Source: an uncultured Saccharospirillaceae bacterium
Lineage (GTDB): Bacteria; Pseudomonadota; Gammaproteobacteria; Pseudomonadales; Oceanobacteraceae
Reading direction: 5' to 3'
Assembly: GCA_947499545.1 (NCBI GenBank)
Contig: CANMOZ010000001.1
Location: forward strand, 186,001 to 250,000
Length of the DNA: 64,000 nucleotides
Shown here: positions 18,404-27,208 of the stretch, piece by piece
How the letters are laid out: each line of letters opens with the position of its first letter
Numbering within the stretch: the stretch's first letter is position 1
The notes under the pieces: generated by a model
What the model saw: only the letters and a program-made list of their open reading frames with translations
Told to the model about the DNA's origin: nothing
The model's database searches: none
Position numbers and translations under genes: made by a program

Positions 18404-19231
18404 ATGTCAGCTTTTGAACCAGAACAGTCTCGCATTGGCTTTGGATGGGTCAGACATCGGCGATTTAGCCCTGTCAGTCATGCCTTTCTATACAAGCTCC
18501 ACATGAAGTGCATTAATATTGAGAAAACATTTAAAGACTTCCAACATCCTTGTTATTCGAATAAACCCAATCTAGTATGGTTTCGCCGTCAAGATTACTT
18601 GAACCCTAAAACTCCCAATCTAAAACAAGCGGTTTTAAGTCTAATAGAGCAAAGGACAGGCATAGCGTTAAATGGACCGGTCTTTATGCTCACTCAGGTT
18701 CGTCAACTAGGATTAAATTTCAACCCTGTTACTTTTTACTTTTGTTTTGATGAAGAGCATGATTGCCAAGTGATCTTAGCCCAAATCACGAATACACCTT
18801 GGGGAGAACGACATACCTATCTGCTTTCGTGTAACCCTGAATTTGGGCAATACGGTATCCAAGGAGTAAAACGGCAAAATATCGAGGTATATGAGTTTCA
18901 AAAACGGTTTCATGTATCGCCATTTCATCCTATGGATATGCACTATCGATGGAGTTTTAAACTTACTGATTCTGGCATCATTGTCCATATGATCAACACC
19001 AAAAATAACGTAAAACACTTCGATGCAACGCTTAATTTGAGTTGGGCCTATTGCACACAGAAAAATTTAACAAAAGCATTAATCGAAAATCCGTGTATGA
19101 GCGTAAAAGTGGTTGCTGGCATTTATTGGCATGCCTTTAAGTTATGGCTAAAGGGATCACCCTTTTACCCTCACCCAAAGATACAGGCTAAATCGACTCA
19201 GCCGAATGAACGCAAAGGAGCATCGTTATGA
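18404..19231 (+). CDS. DUF1365 family protein
   Basis: 275 residues with the family hallmarks VRHRRFSPVSHAFLYKL at the N-terminus, LGLNFNPVTFYFCFDEE, and KRFHVSPFHPMDMHYRWSF. Function unknown; the family is almost always encoded between a flavin amine oxidase and a Cfa-like methyltransferase, as here. The start lies 3 bases after the oxidase stop and the end overlaps the methyltransferase start by 4 bases (ATGA). Confidence 0.93.
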   Translation: MSAFEPEQSRIGFGWVRHRRFSPVSHAFLYKLHMKCINIEKTFKDFQHPCYSNKPNLVWFRRQDYLNPKTPNLKQAVLSLIEQRTGIALNGPVFMLTQVRQLGLNFNPVTFYFCFDEEHDCQVILAQITNTPWGERHTYLLSCNPEFGQYGIQGVKRQNIEVYEFQKRFHVSPFHPMDMHYRWSFKLTDSGIIVHMINTKNNVKHFDATLNLSWAYCTQKNLTKALIENPCMSVKVVAGIYWHAFKLWLKGSPFYPHPKIQAKSTQPNERKGASL

Positions 19232-20535
19232 ATCAATCTTCTGAGTCACCTCAATCAACCGATTCTTATCGATCCTTTACTCAACGGCCCTTCATGGCTC
19301 GCATTGGTCGGCAACTTTGTCTCAAAGCTTTTACTAAGTTAACTCAAGGTCAACTTCATATATTTGATCGTGGTGAACGCCTTCAATTTGGTTCACACAA
19401 CCCGACAACCATTCAAGGTACTATTCATATTGAATCAGACGATGCTTGGGCACAATTGGCTTTTGGTGGTAGCTTGGGTTTTGCTGAAGCCTATATGTCA
19501 AAGGACTGGGAAACACCCAACTTAACCAATGTTATTCGTGTACTAGCGCTGAACATTGATGAACTAAATCAAGCAGAAGATGCTTGGTACGCTTCCTTAC
19601 TAACCCCCACCCAACGTCTTTACCACTTTCTAAATCGTAATACAGAAAAAAACTCAAAACGCAACATTGCCGCGCACTATGATATTGGCAATGAACTGTT
19701 TGCTCTATTTCTTGATCCATTGATGATGTACTCATCTGCAATTTATCAAAGTACTTCAACATTACTTGACCAAGCAGCCGCTTTTAAATGCCACCGAATC
19801 GCCAAGAAATTGGATTTACAACCCAATGATCATTTACTAGAGATTGGAACAGGATGGGGCAGCATGGCCATTATTGCAGCCAGAGATTATGGCTGCCAAG
19901 TGACGACAACAACCCTATCCGAAGAGCAATTTCAATACACACAAAAAAGAATTCAAGAAGAAGGCTTGTCTGATAAAATCACATTATTACTACAAGATTA
20001 CCGTCTACTACACGGCAGCTTTGATAAAGTTGTATCCATCGAAATGATTGAAGCCGTCGGCAATCAATTTTACGACACTTACTTCCACAAAATCTCAACA
20101 CTATTAAAAAAAGACGGGCTCGCATTGATTCAAGGTATTTTATTACCTGACAATCGATATAAACGAGCGCTCAAGCGAGTAGATTTTATTCAAAAGTACA
20201 TTTTTCCAGGCAGTTGTATTCCATCGCAAATCGCCATGCAATCGTCTATTTCAAAAACTGATTTGTCACTCTTGCACTATGAAGACATTGGACAACATTA
20301 TGCACGCACCCTAGCGGATTGGCATAAAGCATTTAATCAAAAAGAAGCCAAGATCATCCAGCTCGGTTACAACAATACCTTTATCAGAATGTGGCGCTAC
20401 TACTTTAGTTATTGTGAAGGTGGGTTTGCTGAAAGAGCCATCAGTTGCGGTCAATTTCTATATGCAAAACCGGGTAACCGTCATTCCATGAGTGAAACAC
20501 TTTTCGAGCATTATATTCAGGATCAAACTCTGTGA
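19228..20535 (+). CDS. Cfa-like S-adenosylmethionine-dependent fatty acid methyltransferase
   Basis: 435 residues: an N-terminal lipid-binding domain (GGSLGFAEAYMSKDWE) and a methyltransferase domain with the SAM motif LLEIGTGWGSMAI near residue 203. Family members methylate double bonds of phospholipid acyl chains. Compared with E. coli Cfa, the catalytic glutamate is kept (E275 in EMIEAVG), but bicarbonate-site residue C139 is serine (S170 in MMYSS) and H266 is glutamine (Q302 in LIQGI). It may therefore not make cyclopropane rings; a UfaM-like methylation leading to furan fatty acids fits better. Overlaps the DUF1365 and DUF2878 genes by 4 bases each. Confidence 0.9.
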   Translation: MNQSSESPQSTDSYRSFTQRPFMARIGRQLCLKAFTKLTQGQLHIFDRGERLQFGSHNPTTIQGTIHIESDDAWAQLAFGGSLGFAEAYMSKDWETPNLTNVIRVLALNIDELNQAEDAWYASLLTPTQRLYHFLNRNTEKNSKRNIAAHYDIGNELFALFLDPLMMYSSAIYQSTSTLLDQAAAFKCHRIAKKLDLQPNDHLLEIGTGWGSMAIIAARDYGCQVTTTTLSEEQFQYTQKRIQEEGLSDKITLLLQDYRLLHGSFDKVVSIEMIEAVGNQFYDTYFHKISTLLKKDGLALIQGILLPDNRYKRALKRVDFIQKYIFPGSCIPSQIAMQSSISKTDLSLLHYEDIGQHYARTLADWHKAFNQKEAKIIQLGYNNTFIRMWRYYFSYCEGGFAERAISCGQFLYAKPGNRHSMSETLFEHYIQDQTL

Positions 20536-21014
20536 GAGTCATTCTATTTGTACTTTTCCAAGCAGCCTGGTTTGGCATTATTTTGCTTGGTTCCTTTTGG
20601 AGCATCATCATTACATTCTTCTATTTATCGAGCATTCAATGGCTGGTCAAACCCAAACCGGTTTTCTGGCTATGGGCATTTGGAATCGCAGCTTTTGGGT
20701 TTGGAGTGGATGGTCTTTTAACTGCTCTGGGCATCTATCAATTTTCAAGCTTATATCCTCCTCTATGGCTCGCCTGTTTATGGTGCATTTTTATTCCCAT
20801 TGTTCCTCTCGCATTGGATTGGATGTTTAGACACAAATGGCTACCGCCACTAGCGGGATTTATTGCTGGCCCTCTGACCTATCAAGGGGGCAGCCTTATG
20901 ACAGATATGCATATTCAGTCATCTTTTTATCTCATAGAAACGGCTGTGGCCTGGTTTTTGATCATGCTCGTATTGATCTATGCCTTTCCTTATTTAAAGA
21001 GAAGTGCTCTATGA
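20532..21014 (+). CDS. DUF2878 family inner membrane protein
   Basis: 160 residues, almost entirely hydrophobic, with about five membrane segments. Features LGSFWSIIITFFYL, FGIAAFGFGVDGLLTALGIYQF and PIVPLALDWMF match DUF2878. The start is GTG at 20532, overlapping the methyltransferase stop (GTGA). Function unknown. Its fixed place after Cfa-like genes suggests a role in handling the modified lipid. Confidence 0.85.
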   Translation: MRVILFVLFQAAWFGIILLGSFWSIIITFFYLSSIQWLVKPKPVFWLWAFGIAAFGFGVDGLLTALGIYQFSSLYPPLWLACLWCIFIPIVPLALDWMFRHKWLPPLAGFIAGPLTYQGGSLMTDMHIQSSFYLIETAVAWFLIMLVLIYAFPYLKRSAL

Positions 21015-21733
21015 AACCACTTGTTAGTCAATTTGCTCTCTTGTTTTTCGTTACAGCAGCACATGCAACTTATGAAGTGAAATTAAAGGGTAAAGCATTC
21101 GACCCCGACACAAACGAGTTACTTTATTACGAAACGCATAAAGTACAATGCAGTCAAACAGGTGAGCCTATTTCTGGGCATGTCCTTTATCAAGATGCTA
21201 AGGGTCGTACATTTGCAGAAAAATCTCTCGATTTTCACTACAGCGCTCGACATCCAAGTTTTGTGCTAAACGATCATAGAGACCATTACACACAAAAAGT
21301 CGACATAAATACTAAAGGCATAGAAGTTAAACTGAGAAAAGGTAAAGACATTATTAAAGCCGATATTCAGGTTGAATTTCCAAATGAAGAATGGGTAATC
21401 GATGCTGGCTTCAGCGCTTACGTCAGATCTCATTGGCAAAAGCTGATAGAAGGAGAGTCACTTCATTTTGAATTTCTTGCTGTGACTCGGCAAAAATTTT
21501 ACCGTTTTGAATTATTCAAGCTTAATGAATCCACCCACACGTTGACAGTCCGAATGGTTCCAGATAATTGGTTTATTGCCATGGTACTTGATCCTATTGA
21601 TATTACATACAGTAAAGATACTCGCTCGATTAAGAGCTATAAAGGCATCACCAACCTCAGAAAAAATACCCACCCCAGTGAGTACTGGGTTGCGAGAATT
21701 GAGTATCAACAAGGGACAACTGCATGCAACTAG
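21011..21733 (+). CDS. Exported protein of unknown function
   Basis: 240 residues with a short signal peptide (MKPLVSQFALLFFVTAAHA, cleavage expected after AHA). The mature part is beta-rich (YEVKLKGKAFDPDTNELLYYETH) and should be periplasmic or attached to the outer membrane. I cannot name a family with confidence. The ATG at 21011 overlaps the DUF2878 stop (ATGA); reading further upstream in this frame only shadows DUF2878. It probably acts in the envelope as part of the lipid-modification operon. Confidence 0.8.
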   Translation: MKPLVSQFALLFFVTAAHATYEVKLKGKAFDPDTNELLYYETHKVQCSQTGEPISGHVLYQDAKGRTFAEKSLDFHYSARHPSFVLNDHRDHYTQKVDINTKGIEVKLRKGKDIIKADIQVEFPNEEWVIDAGFSAYVRSHWQKLIEGESLHFEFLAVTRQKFYRFELFKLNESTHTLTVRMVPDNWFIAMVLDPIDITYSKDTRSIKSYKGITNLRKNTHPSEYWVARIEYQQGTTACN

Positions 21734-22068
21734 CAACAGAGGTGATCTCACGTTTTCTAAAACCGTTTTTACTCTTGCTTACCATTTTATTTGCTGGAGC
21801 AATTATTTGGGCCAGTGTTAACGGAAAACTATCAGATGAATTTTCTTATATCCTCAGTCTACCTTGGGGGCTCGTTGCTATAGCTGATTTATACATAGGT
21901 TTTCTACTCTTCTGTCTTTTTATTTGGGTAACAATACCTTGTAAGAAAAAAGCCTGCCTTTGGATTTTGGCACTTTTTTGTTTGGGTAATCTTGCAAGCC
22001 TACTGTACTTACTCTTTGGGCTCCACCAACCAACATCGAATCCCTTTATAGAAGATCAATCGCAATAA
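21724..22068 (+). CDS. Small membrane protein, last gene of the photolyase operon
   Basis: 114 residues with three hydrophobic segments (about 13-31, 47-69, 77-97). The LPWGLVAIADLYIGFLLFCLFIW stretch faintly recalls DUF1475, but this is not secure. It overlaps the preceding gene by 10 bases. The hydrophilic C-terminus (TSNPFIEDQSQ) is short. No enzyme motif is visible. Confidence 0.75.
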   Translation: MQLATEVISRFLKPFLLLLTILFAGAIIWASVNGKLSDEFSYILSLPWGLVAIADLYIGFLLFCLFIWVTIPCKKKACLWILALFCLGNLASLLYLLFGLHQPTSNPFIEDQSQ

Positions 22069-22442
22069 GGGTGATCAAACTTTATCACGTCTCTACTAAC
22101 CGCTTTGAGTTGCTCCTGAGAGGGGTTTTAAAGGGCTTTCATATTCCTTGCACATTTTCTGATTATATTGCGAACAGCGAGAATACGCGTAAGATTCATC
22201 TCTATATAATCAATGCATCTGCCAGCACATACGCTTGAAGCAACCAAACTAAGGACTTACTCAGCATCGGGAGTATGGTTTCAAGCAAATTTACTCTGAT
22301 TTTAAAATAGACATTAATCGTCTGATGACGATGGAATTGTCACCGTAAAACACCGCACAATAAAGAATGCCTTCAGGAAGGAAAGCGTCATAGGCAGAAG
22401 GGGGAATCTAACCATTATTAACCTTAGACGTGAGAGCTTTCC
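22069..22442. other. Non-coding gap between the photolyase operon and cytochrome b561
   Basis: 374 bases without a credible gene. A weak GTGAT...ATCAC stem lies just after the operon end and could be part of a terminator. The rest should hold the cytochrome b561 promoter; I see no clear -35/-10 pair. Confidence 0.5.
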
Positions 22443-23015
22443 ATGAGTCATCCTTCAACCTCTTTGAGTAAAACCACCATTGCTTTTCATTGGATGGTTG
22501 GGTTGCTGGCCATTGCTATATTGGCGTTGGGCTTTTATATGACCAACACCCAATCATACGGTCTTTATACACCTCACAAATCACTGGGTGTACTCTTTCT
22601 TGTCATCGCGGTCATCAGAGTGCTTTGGCGATTGTTTGAAGGCTTCCCCACACCTATTCACAACAAAGCAACCAATAATCAGATGCTCGTAAAACTAGTG
22701 CATTTTGCTCTACTTGCATTGACGCTTTTATTACCGATTTCGGGCATCCTTATGTCTTATTTAGGTGGGTATGGTGTTCCCTTCTTCGACGCAGAGCTGC
22801 TCCCTAAAAACTTGCATCCAATAACGGGCAAGCCTTCAGCAATTAGTGAACAGTGGGCAAATATTTTTGGTGGTTTTCATGGGCTTGGTGCTTTAGCTCT
22901 AAGTGCATTGGTGGTCTTACATGCTGGTGCAGCTTTAAAACATCACCTCATTGATAAAGATATGACCCTACTAAGAATGTTTGCCATCAACAAATCACGT
23001 TCAAATTTGTCGTAA
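22443..23015 (+). CDS. Cytochrome b561 family protein
   Basis: 190 residues with four membrane segments. Histidines placed as heme b ligands occur in IAFHWMVGLLA, TPHKSLGV, KLVHFALLALTLLLPISG and VVLHAGAALKHHL. Such proteins pass electrons from quinol to periplasmic partners, or act as superoxide:ubiquinone oxidoreductases. It is a single-gene unit: 374 bases upstream are empty and a strong terminator follows. The start has no strong ribosome binding site (GAGAG upstream). Confidence 0.92.
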   Translation: MSHPSTSLSKTTIAFHWMVGLLAIAILALGFYMTNTQSYGLYTPHKSLGVLFLVIAVIRVLWRLFEGFPTPIHNKATNNQMLVKLVHFALLALTLLLPISGILMSYLGGYGVPFFDAELLPKNLHPITGKPSAISEQWANIFGGFHGLGALALSALVVLHAGAALKHHLIDKDMTLLRMFAINKSRSNLS

Positions 23016-23029
23016 CCCCATATTCAAAT

Positions 23030-23057
23030 AAAGGCACCCTAACTTTAAGGTGCCTTT
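23030..23057 (+). terminator. Rho-independent terminator of the cytochrome b561 gene
   Basis: AAGGCACC (23031-23038) pairs with GGTGCCTT (23049-23056), followed by TTTT. Ten-base loop. Confidence 0.85.
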
Positions 23058-23331
23058 TAAGAGCAAATTAACGCTGACAGGACCACAACCACATAGAATT
23101 ACATGGTAATTCAATAAAACGCTTATAATTTTATAGCAAAAATACCCAACCTTTCTACAAGCAAACGATCGATCAAAAAACAACCGCAATCCCCTGCCGT
23201 GGAACCAATCTCTACCTTTCACGTTTGTAAACAAGACGGCTCATTTAGTCTAAAAAGAAACAACTTTATGGAACAAGCGTCTGAATTCGATTGCGTTAAC
23301 ATCTTACATTTGCAATTGGATCATTTTTATT
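23058..23331. other. Upstream region of the chaperone-effector pair
   Basis: 274 bases, AT-rich, no gene. It must contain the promoter for the CesT-like gene. GGAACC at 23201-23206 recalls the first half of a hrp box, but the second half is absent at the right spacing. Confidence 0.4.
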
Positions 23332-23748
23332 GTGCCAGATTTAAGTCAACCACTCATTGAAATAGCCAAGGCCTTAGACGCTCAACAGGTTTCAAAGCTA
23401 TCTGACCACGAGTGGAGTATTGTTCTAAACGAGCAACTTAGCGTTTCTCTTGCTTTAACGGGTGAAACCCTAGTACTGGCTTGCCACCCCCTCAATCAAC
23501 CTATTTCTGAAGATTGGTTTCCGTTGCTGCTTAAAAGCAATGCTTTGACTGACATCACCGGTGGTCTTTGCATGGGGTTAACATCTGATCATCGCTTAGT
23601 GGTCCAATACATTTTATCTGCAACAGAACTAACGCTTGATGCCTTTCAAAGCTACCTGCAGCTGACCGAAAAATGGGCTGCACAGCTATCACAGCCGATT
23701 CAACCTGAAACAACTCAGTCACCCCATTTTCATGATCATAGGGTATAA
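23332..23748 (+). CDS. CesT-type secretion chaperone (type III effector chaperone family)
   Basis: 138 residues, acidic, soluble, with the Tir chaperone/CesT pattern: LSDHEWSIVLNEQLSVSLALTGETLVLACHPLN, then the alpha/beta repeat LTSDHRLVVQYIL and an amphipathic C-terminal helix. Class I chaperones dimerise, bind the first 50-100 residues of a cognate effector and deliver it unfolded to a type III secretion ATPase. The GTG start has no close ribosome binding site (GGA about 13 bases upstream). Nine bases separate it from the putative effector gene, the usual chaperone-then-effector arrangement. No secretion apparatus genes are in the window. Confidence 0.75.
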   Translation: MPDLSQPLIEIAKALDAQQVSKLSDHEWSIVLNEQLSVSLALTGETLVLACHPLNQPISEDWFPLLLKSNALTDITGGLCMGLTSDHRLVVQYILSATELTLDAFQSYLQLTEKWAAQLSQPIQPETTQSPHFHDHRV

Positions 23749-23757
23749 GAGCCAATT

Positions 23758-24945
23758 ATGACGTCCATACACTCTTCAAATGTCACCTTAACAGACCTGT
23801 ACAATCAGCTGAACGTTGCTAACGCGCACCCGAACCAAGAATTGAGGTCGAATGGAGAAACTCTATACCTTAAAAAGGGGGCAAAAATCTTTCATAACGC
23901 CCACACACGCGAACAACATAGGCATATGGCTTTCAATCAAGTTGTAGAGGCCATGATCTCGGAATATAACATTGAGCGGAAAGATGCATTAGGGCTGCTC
24001 AAGAATATCAAAGCAGAGAAAACCGCTTCAACGAAAATAACGGCTGCAGATATTAAAGCTGTTCAACAGCAATTAAGCAGCGGGGAAGCATTAAGAAAAA
24101 TTGAACTAGCTAAAGAGCATAAAGCTTGTACCCAGTATGCACTCAGCAATGGCTTGCCTTTGCCAATGAATACTCAGTCACATTTATATACACATATCCA
24201 AAAAAACTACGGACATGATGGCTTAAACATTGTCGAAATACTCAACCCTTGGCTGGATAACTCCAGCGCCCCTCTGACCAAAGCCAACCTTGAAAAAGCC
24301 GTAGCCTGTTTATCGAATCCAGATTTCGATCACATTGTACGGGCATTAGGAATGATCAAAATATCACAGCAGAGCCATGTAGATGTCGATTCTAGGCTCA
24401 CTGTGGCAACAGAGTTAGCCAAACTCCCACCCAATACACTGAAAATGGCTGAAAGAAATGGGCTTTTTATAACCTTGACGCACGACAATGTCACCACGCA
24501 TTTAACCCATTTGAAAAGCCAGCAGCCCAGAGGGCATGGTGATCAATCATCTTGGGATAATGTACCTGGCGTCTGCGAGGGCCGAGAGGTTGTGATTGCT
24601 TTAGAAAAAAAAGGCAACAGCTGGATAATTGGTCGTAACCATGGTTCAGCCAACTTGGTACTGCACGAATTTGCCCATGCGATTGACCATGTGATTGGTA
24701 ATGGCCAACCCAATTCGCAGCACTCAAGCTGCAGTCAAGATGTGAGTTTTAGAAGAGCCTGGTCAGAAGACAGGGGACTCAATCGTCTAGCTTCCTATTT
24801 CCGTCAATCTCATAATCATGACAATTACCGAGCTGGCTTAGAGGAATCATTTGCCGAAGCCGTTGCACGTCATTACGGCGGTAATCGCAACAGCATTTGG
24901 AATACAGAAGCAGAAGTGCACAAACTGATCGATTCAAGCAACTAA
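23758..24945 (+). CDS. Putative type III effector, anthrax lethal-factor-like zinc metalloprotease
   Basis: 395 residues, no signal peptide. The C-terminal domain (about 260-395) carries NLVLHEFAHAIDHVIG, a gluzincin HExxH site (H303, E304, H307), and a downstream GLEESFAEAVARHYGG helix whose glutamates (E363/E367) are placed for the third zinc ligand. This pattern and the YGG that follows match the lethal factor (ATLF-like) protease domain. Residues 1-100 are polar with helical segments, as expected of a secretion signal and chaperone-binding region. Middle residues 100-250 show no known domain. The CesT-like gene directly upstream and the 12-bp terminator downstream make a self-contained two-gene unit. 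Target protein unknown. Confidence 0.75.
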   Translation: MTSIHSSNVTLTDLYNQLNVANAHPNQELRSNGETLYLKKGAKIFHNAHTREQHRHMAFNQVVEAMISEYNIERKDALGLLKNIKAEKTASTKITAADIKAVQQQLSSGEALRKIELAKEHKACTQYALSNGLPLPMNTQSHLYTHIQKNYGHDGLNIVEILNPWLDNSSAPLTKANLEKAVACLSNPDFDHIVRALGMIKISQQSHVDVDSRLTVATELAKLPPNTLKMAERNGLFITLTHDNVTTHLTHLKSQQPRGHGDQSSWDNVPGVCEGREVVIALEKKGNSWIIGRNHGSANLVLHEFAHAIDHVIGNGQPNSQHSSCSQDVSFRRAWSEDRGLNRLASYFRQSHNHDNYRAGLEESFAEAVARHYGGNRNSIWNTEAEVHKLIDSSN

Positions 24946-24956
24946 GAAACGCTTGA

Positions 24957-24991
24957 CCAGTGCTGTAGGGGGTCTCAAACTACAGCACTGG
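24957..24991 (+). terminator. Terminator-like hairpin after the metalloprotease gene
   Basis: CCAGTGCTGTAG (24957-24968) and CTACAGCACTGG (24980-24991) form a perfect 12-pair stem with an 11-base loop, followed by a short TTTAACT. It closes the chaperone-effector unit. Confidence 0.7.
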
Positions 24992-25496
24992 TTTAACTCC
25001 TGTCTTTTTCTTATCAATGCAACTCTGTCAGATTTCAAAAGCCTTTAACAGTCTCTCAATAACGTCTTCAACCTTTCATCTATCCAACCAGCAACCCTCA
25101 AAAGCGTATTGAAACCAACTTTGTCTAAGATCGAAGAGATTAAAGAGGCGTCTTATCCATTAATGGAACAATTTTTTGCGTTTGAATAGTTTTTCACAGT
25201 TTCTGTGGATATCTTTGGGAATAACATCTGAGTACTGCTCAAAATCCCGCTAGGAAAGCGGGTTTTCCAGCATTGGTGACAGAATAACCAATCCCTACTT
25301 ATAACCCCTAGCCTATTGATTTGCTTGAAAAAATAGTTTGCATCCACAAAGAGTGTCCACAAAGTGGTTACAAACCCGTGACAGCCTAAGGCATCGGTGG
25401 ACAGAGTAATGTGATTATTGATGATTGGCTGGTGTTACCGTTGAATTGCTTAAGAAGATTCGATAATGAGAGCGCAATTTGAGGAGATATACAAAG
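24992..25496. other. Non-coding region with a second hairpin
   Basis: About 500 bases without a credible gene. CCCGC (25246-25250) pairs with GCGGG (25258-25262), flanked by AAAAT and TTTT, so it could terminate in either direction. TCCACAAAG occurs twice near 25343 and 25355. Otherwise I see nothing recognisable; it may be decayed sequence next to the effector unit. Confidence 0.45.
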
Positions 25497-25534
25497 GCTG
25501 GCCTTGTCTAGTGAATACTTAAATCAAGGCCAGC
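25497..25534 (-). terminator. Probable terminator of sohB
   Basis: GCTGGCCTTG (25497-25506) pairs with CAAGGCCAGC (25525-25534), ten pairs with an 18-base loop; on the minus strand CTTTGT follows. It lies 20 bases after the sohB stop. Confidence 0.6.
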
Positions 25535-25554
25535 TAGCGACGATTAAATAAAAT

Positions 25555-26628
25555 TTATCCGATCAGAGTATTTGGGTTGCGGTTAAAGACTCTTACCCAA
25601 GCACGCTCCAAGGAAGACTCAGCCGCCATGCCCAGCTTTTCAGGTAAGCTTTTCTTACGCTCGTATTCAATTTCGTAGATATCAGCTTCCTCACTTCTTT
25701 CGAGCAAGTATTGATCACTGGTCTGGATGCGATCAATCAACTGGTTTTCGATTGCCTGAGAACCGTACCATATATCCCCATCGGCAACGGCATCAATATC
25801 CACTTTTGGACGCATGTCCTTAACAAATTGCTTAAACAATACGTGCGTGTCTTCCAAATCTTGCTGGAATTTCTGACGGCCTTTTTCGGTATTCTCGCCC
25901 AACACTGTCACAGTCCGCTTGTATTCTCCGGCAGTGAAGAGCTCCACATCAACGTCATTTTTCTTAAGCAGGCGGTGAACATTCGGCAGCTGTGCCACAA
26001 CACCGATAGAACCTAGAATCGCGAAAGGTGCCGCAATAATGGTTTGACCAACAGCGGCCATCATATACCCACCTGAAGCAGCCACTTTATCGACACAGAT
26101 TGTGAGATTAAGCCCCTGCTCTCGAATGCGTTGCAGTTGAGAAGCGGCCAATCCGTAGGTATGCACCATTCCACCTGGGCTTTCCAAACGCACAACGATT
26201 TCGTCTTGCTTCGAAGCCACTTTGAGGACTGCGGTTATCTCTTTACTCAGATGCTCAACTGCCGAGGCTTTTTTATCCCCCTCAAAGTTCAACACATAGA
26301 CTCTTGGCTTCTGTTCAGGCGAATCATTGTCTGTTTCCGAATCTTGGGGGGAGGACTTCTTCGCTTTAGCTGATTTCTGTTGCTCTTTCTCTTGTTTCTT
26401 TTGCTGCTTATGACGCTCTTTCAAAGTGTCCTTGTCTAAGATTGCCATATTGAGTGTTTCTTCGAACCCTTTGAAGAGATCATTCAGCTTGGTGACCTTC
26501 AATTCACCCTCTTCACCACCTTTTGACTTTAGGCTCGCTGCCACGATGGCACCCAATACCACAATGAATGCCCCTACAAGGGTAAGGGTTTTGAGCAAAA
26601 ATGCTCCGTAATCACTCCAAAATTCCAC
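25555..26628 (-). CDS. sohB: Membrane-anchored protease SohB (S49 family)
   Basis: 357 residues from the preferred GTG start. An N-terminal membrane helix (FLLKTLTLVGAFIVVLGAIVAA) is followed by a highly charged Lys/Gln/Glu linker and the S49 protease domain. The serine-lysine dyad is visible: serine in VAASGGYMMAA (S185) and lysine in AGEYKRTV (K237); RLESPGGMVH precedes them. E. coli SohB (349 residues) is a periplasmic-side peptidase that can compensate for loss of DegP. An ATG at 26664 adds 12 residues but lacks a ribosome binding site, while GAGGAG stands nine bases before the GTG at 26628, and the protein then begins like E. coli SohB. Confidence 0.93.
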   Translation of the reverse strand: MEFWSDYGAFLLKTLTLVGAFIVVLGAIVAASLKSKGGEEGELKVTKLNDLFKGFEETLNMAILDKDTLKERHKQQKKQEKEQQKSAKAKKSSPQDSETDNDSPEQKPRVYVLNFEGDKKASAVEHLSKEITAVLKVASKQDEIVVRLESPGGMVHTYGLAASQLQRIREQGLNLTICVDKVAASGGYMMAAVGQTIIAAPFAILGSIGVVAQLPNVHRLLKKNDVDVELFTAGEYKRTVTVLGENTEKGRQKFQQDLEDTHVLFKQFVKDMRPKVDIDAVADGDIWYGSQAIENQLIDRIQTSDQYLLERSEEADIYEIEYERKKSLPEKLGMAAESSLERAWVRVFNRNPNTLIG

Positions 26629-26852
26629 TGAATACTGCTCCTCATAGCTGATTTTTTTCTGCATTTAATGGGTATGCATGCTACAACGCTCAAAGCTTTA
26701 GGGAAAGTCGTAACCTTCGAAATTGCAGCGGTTAAAAAGATGATTGATCTCACAGGCATTCAAACGGGCGTATGATTTATCATTGACTTTGACGACCCAT
26801 CTCCCATAGGCTAGTTCGCCATCAATGACCAACCCAATTAAGAGGGATTAGC

Positions 26853-27167
26853 ATGAGCTCTGTAGCTGACATTTTAGAACAAATGAAAAGCAAATTTAAT
26901 GCTGACGCTGCGGCTGGCATGGAAAACGTTTTCCAATTTCAGGTTGAAGATGGTGACTCATTCTACGTTGCCATTAACGATGGCAACTTTGATGTTCAAA
27001 AAGGTGAACACGACGACCCATCCGTTACCATGATCATGGACACTGAAACGCTTCTCGGCGTTATGACGGGTGAACTGGATGGTATGCAAGCTTTCATGGG
27101 CGGCAAGCTTCGTGTTGAAGGCGACATGATGTTAGGCCTAAAACTGGGTGAACTTTTCCCTGTATAA
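26853..27167 (+). CDS. SCP2 sterol-binding domain protein
   Basis: A 104-residue single-domain SCP2 protein: FQFQVEDGDSFYVAINDGNF, then the MGELDGMQAFMGGKLRVEGDMMLG-like amphipathic region that lines a hydrophobic pocket in this fold. SCP2-like proteins bind lipids or acyl-CoA. Length is normal for bacterial stand-alone versions. Translation signals: AAGAGGGATTAGC before ATG. It is transcribed away from sohB and converges on mgtE. A small AAGGC/GCCTT hairpin follows the stop. Confidence 0.93.
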   Translation: MSSVADILEQMKSKFNADAAAGMENVFQFQVEDGDSFYVAINDGNFDVQKGEHDDPSVTMIMDTETLLGVMTGELDGMQAFMGGKLRVEGDMMLGLKLGELFPV

Positions 27168-27208
27168 GGCCACAGCCTTGATCGACAGGATTCATCCATT
27201 GCTTGTTT

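Noticed and set aside
20837-21010. N-terminal extension of the exported 21011 protein
   Set aside because: It lies inside the DUF2878 gene in another frame; the ATG at 21011 begins a proper signal peptide and overlaps the previous stop.
23201-23230. GGAACC before the CesT-like gene as a hrp box
   Set aside because: The hrp box needs CCAC about 15-16 bases after GGAACC; here only TCAC at a shorter distance is present.
25153-25362. Minus-strand 69-codon frame in the gap before sohB
   Set aside because: Overlaps the 25246-25262 hairpin, has no ribosome binding site or protein-like pattern.
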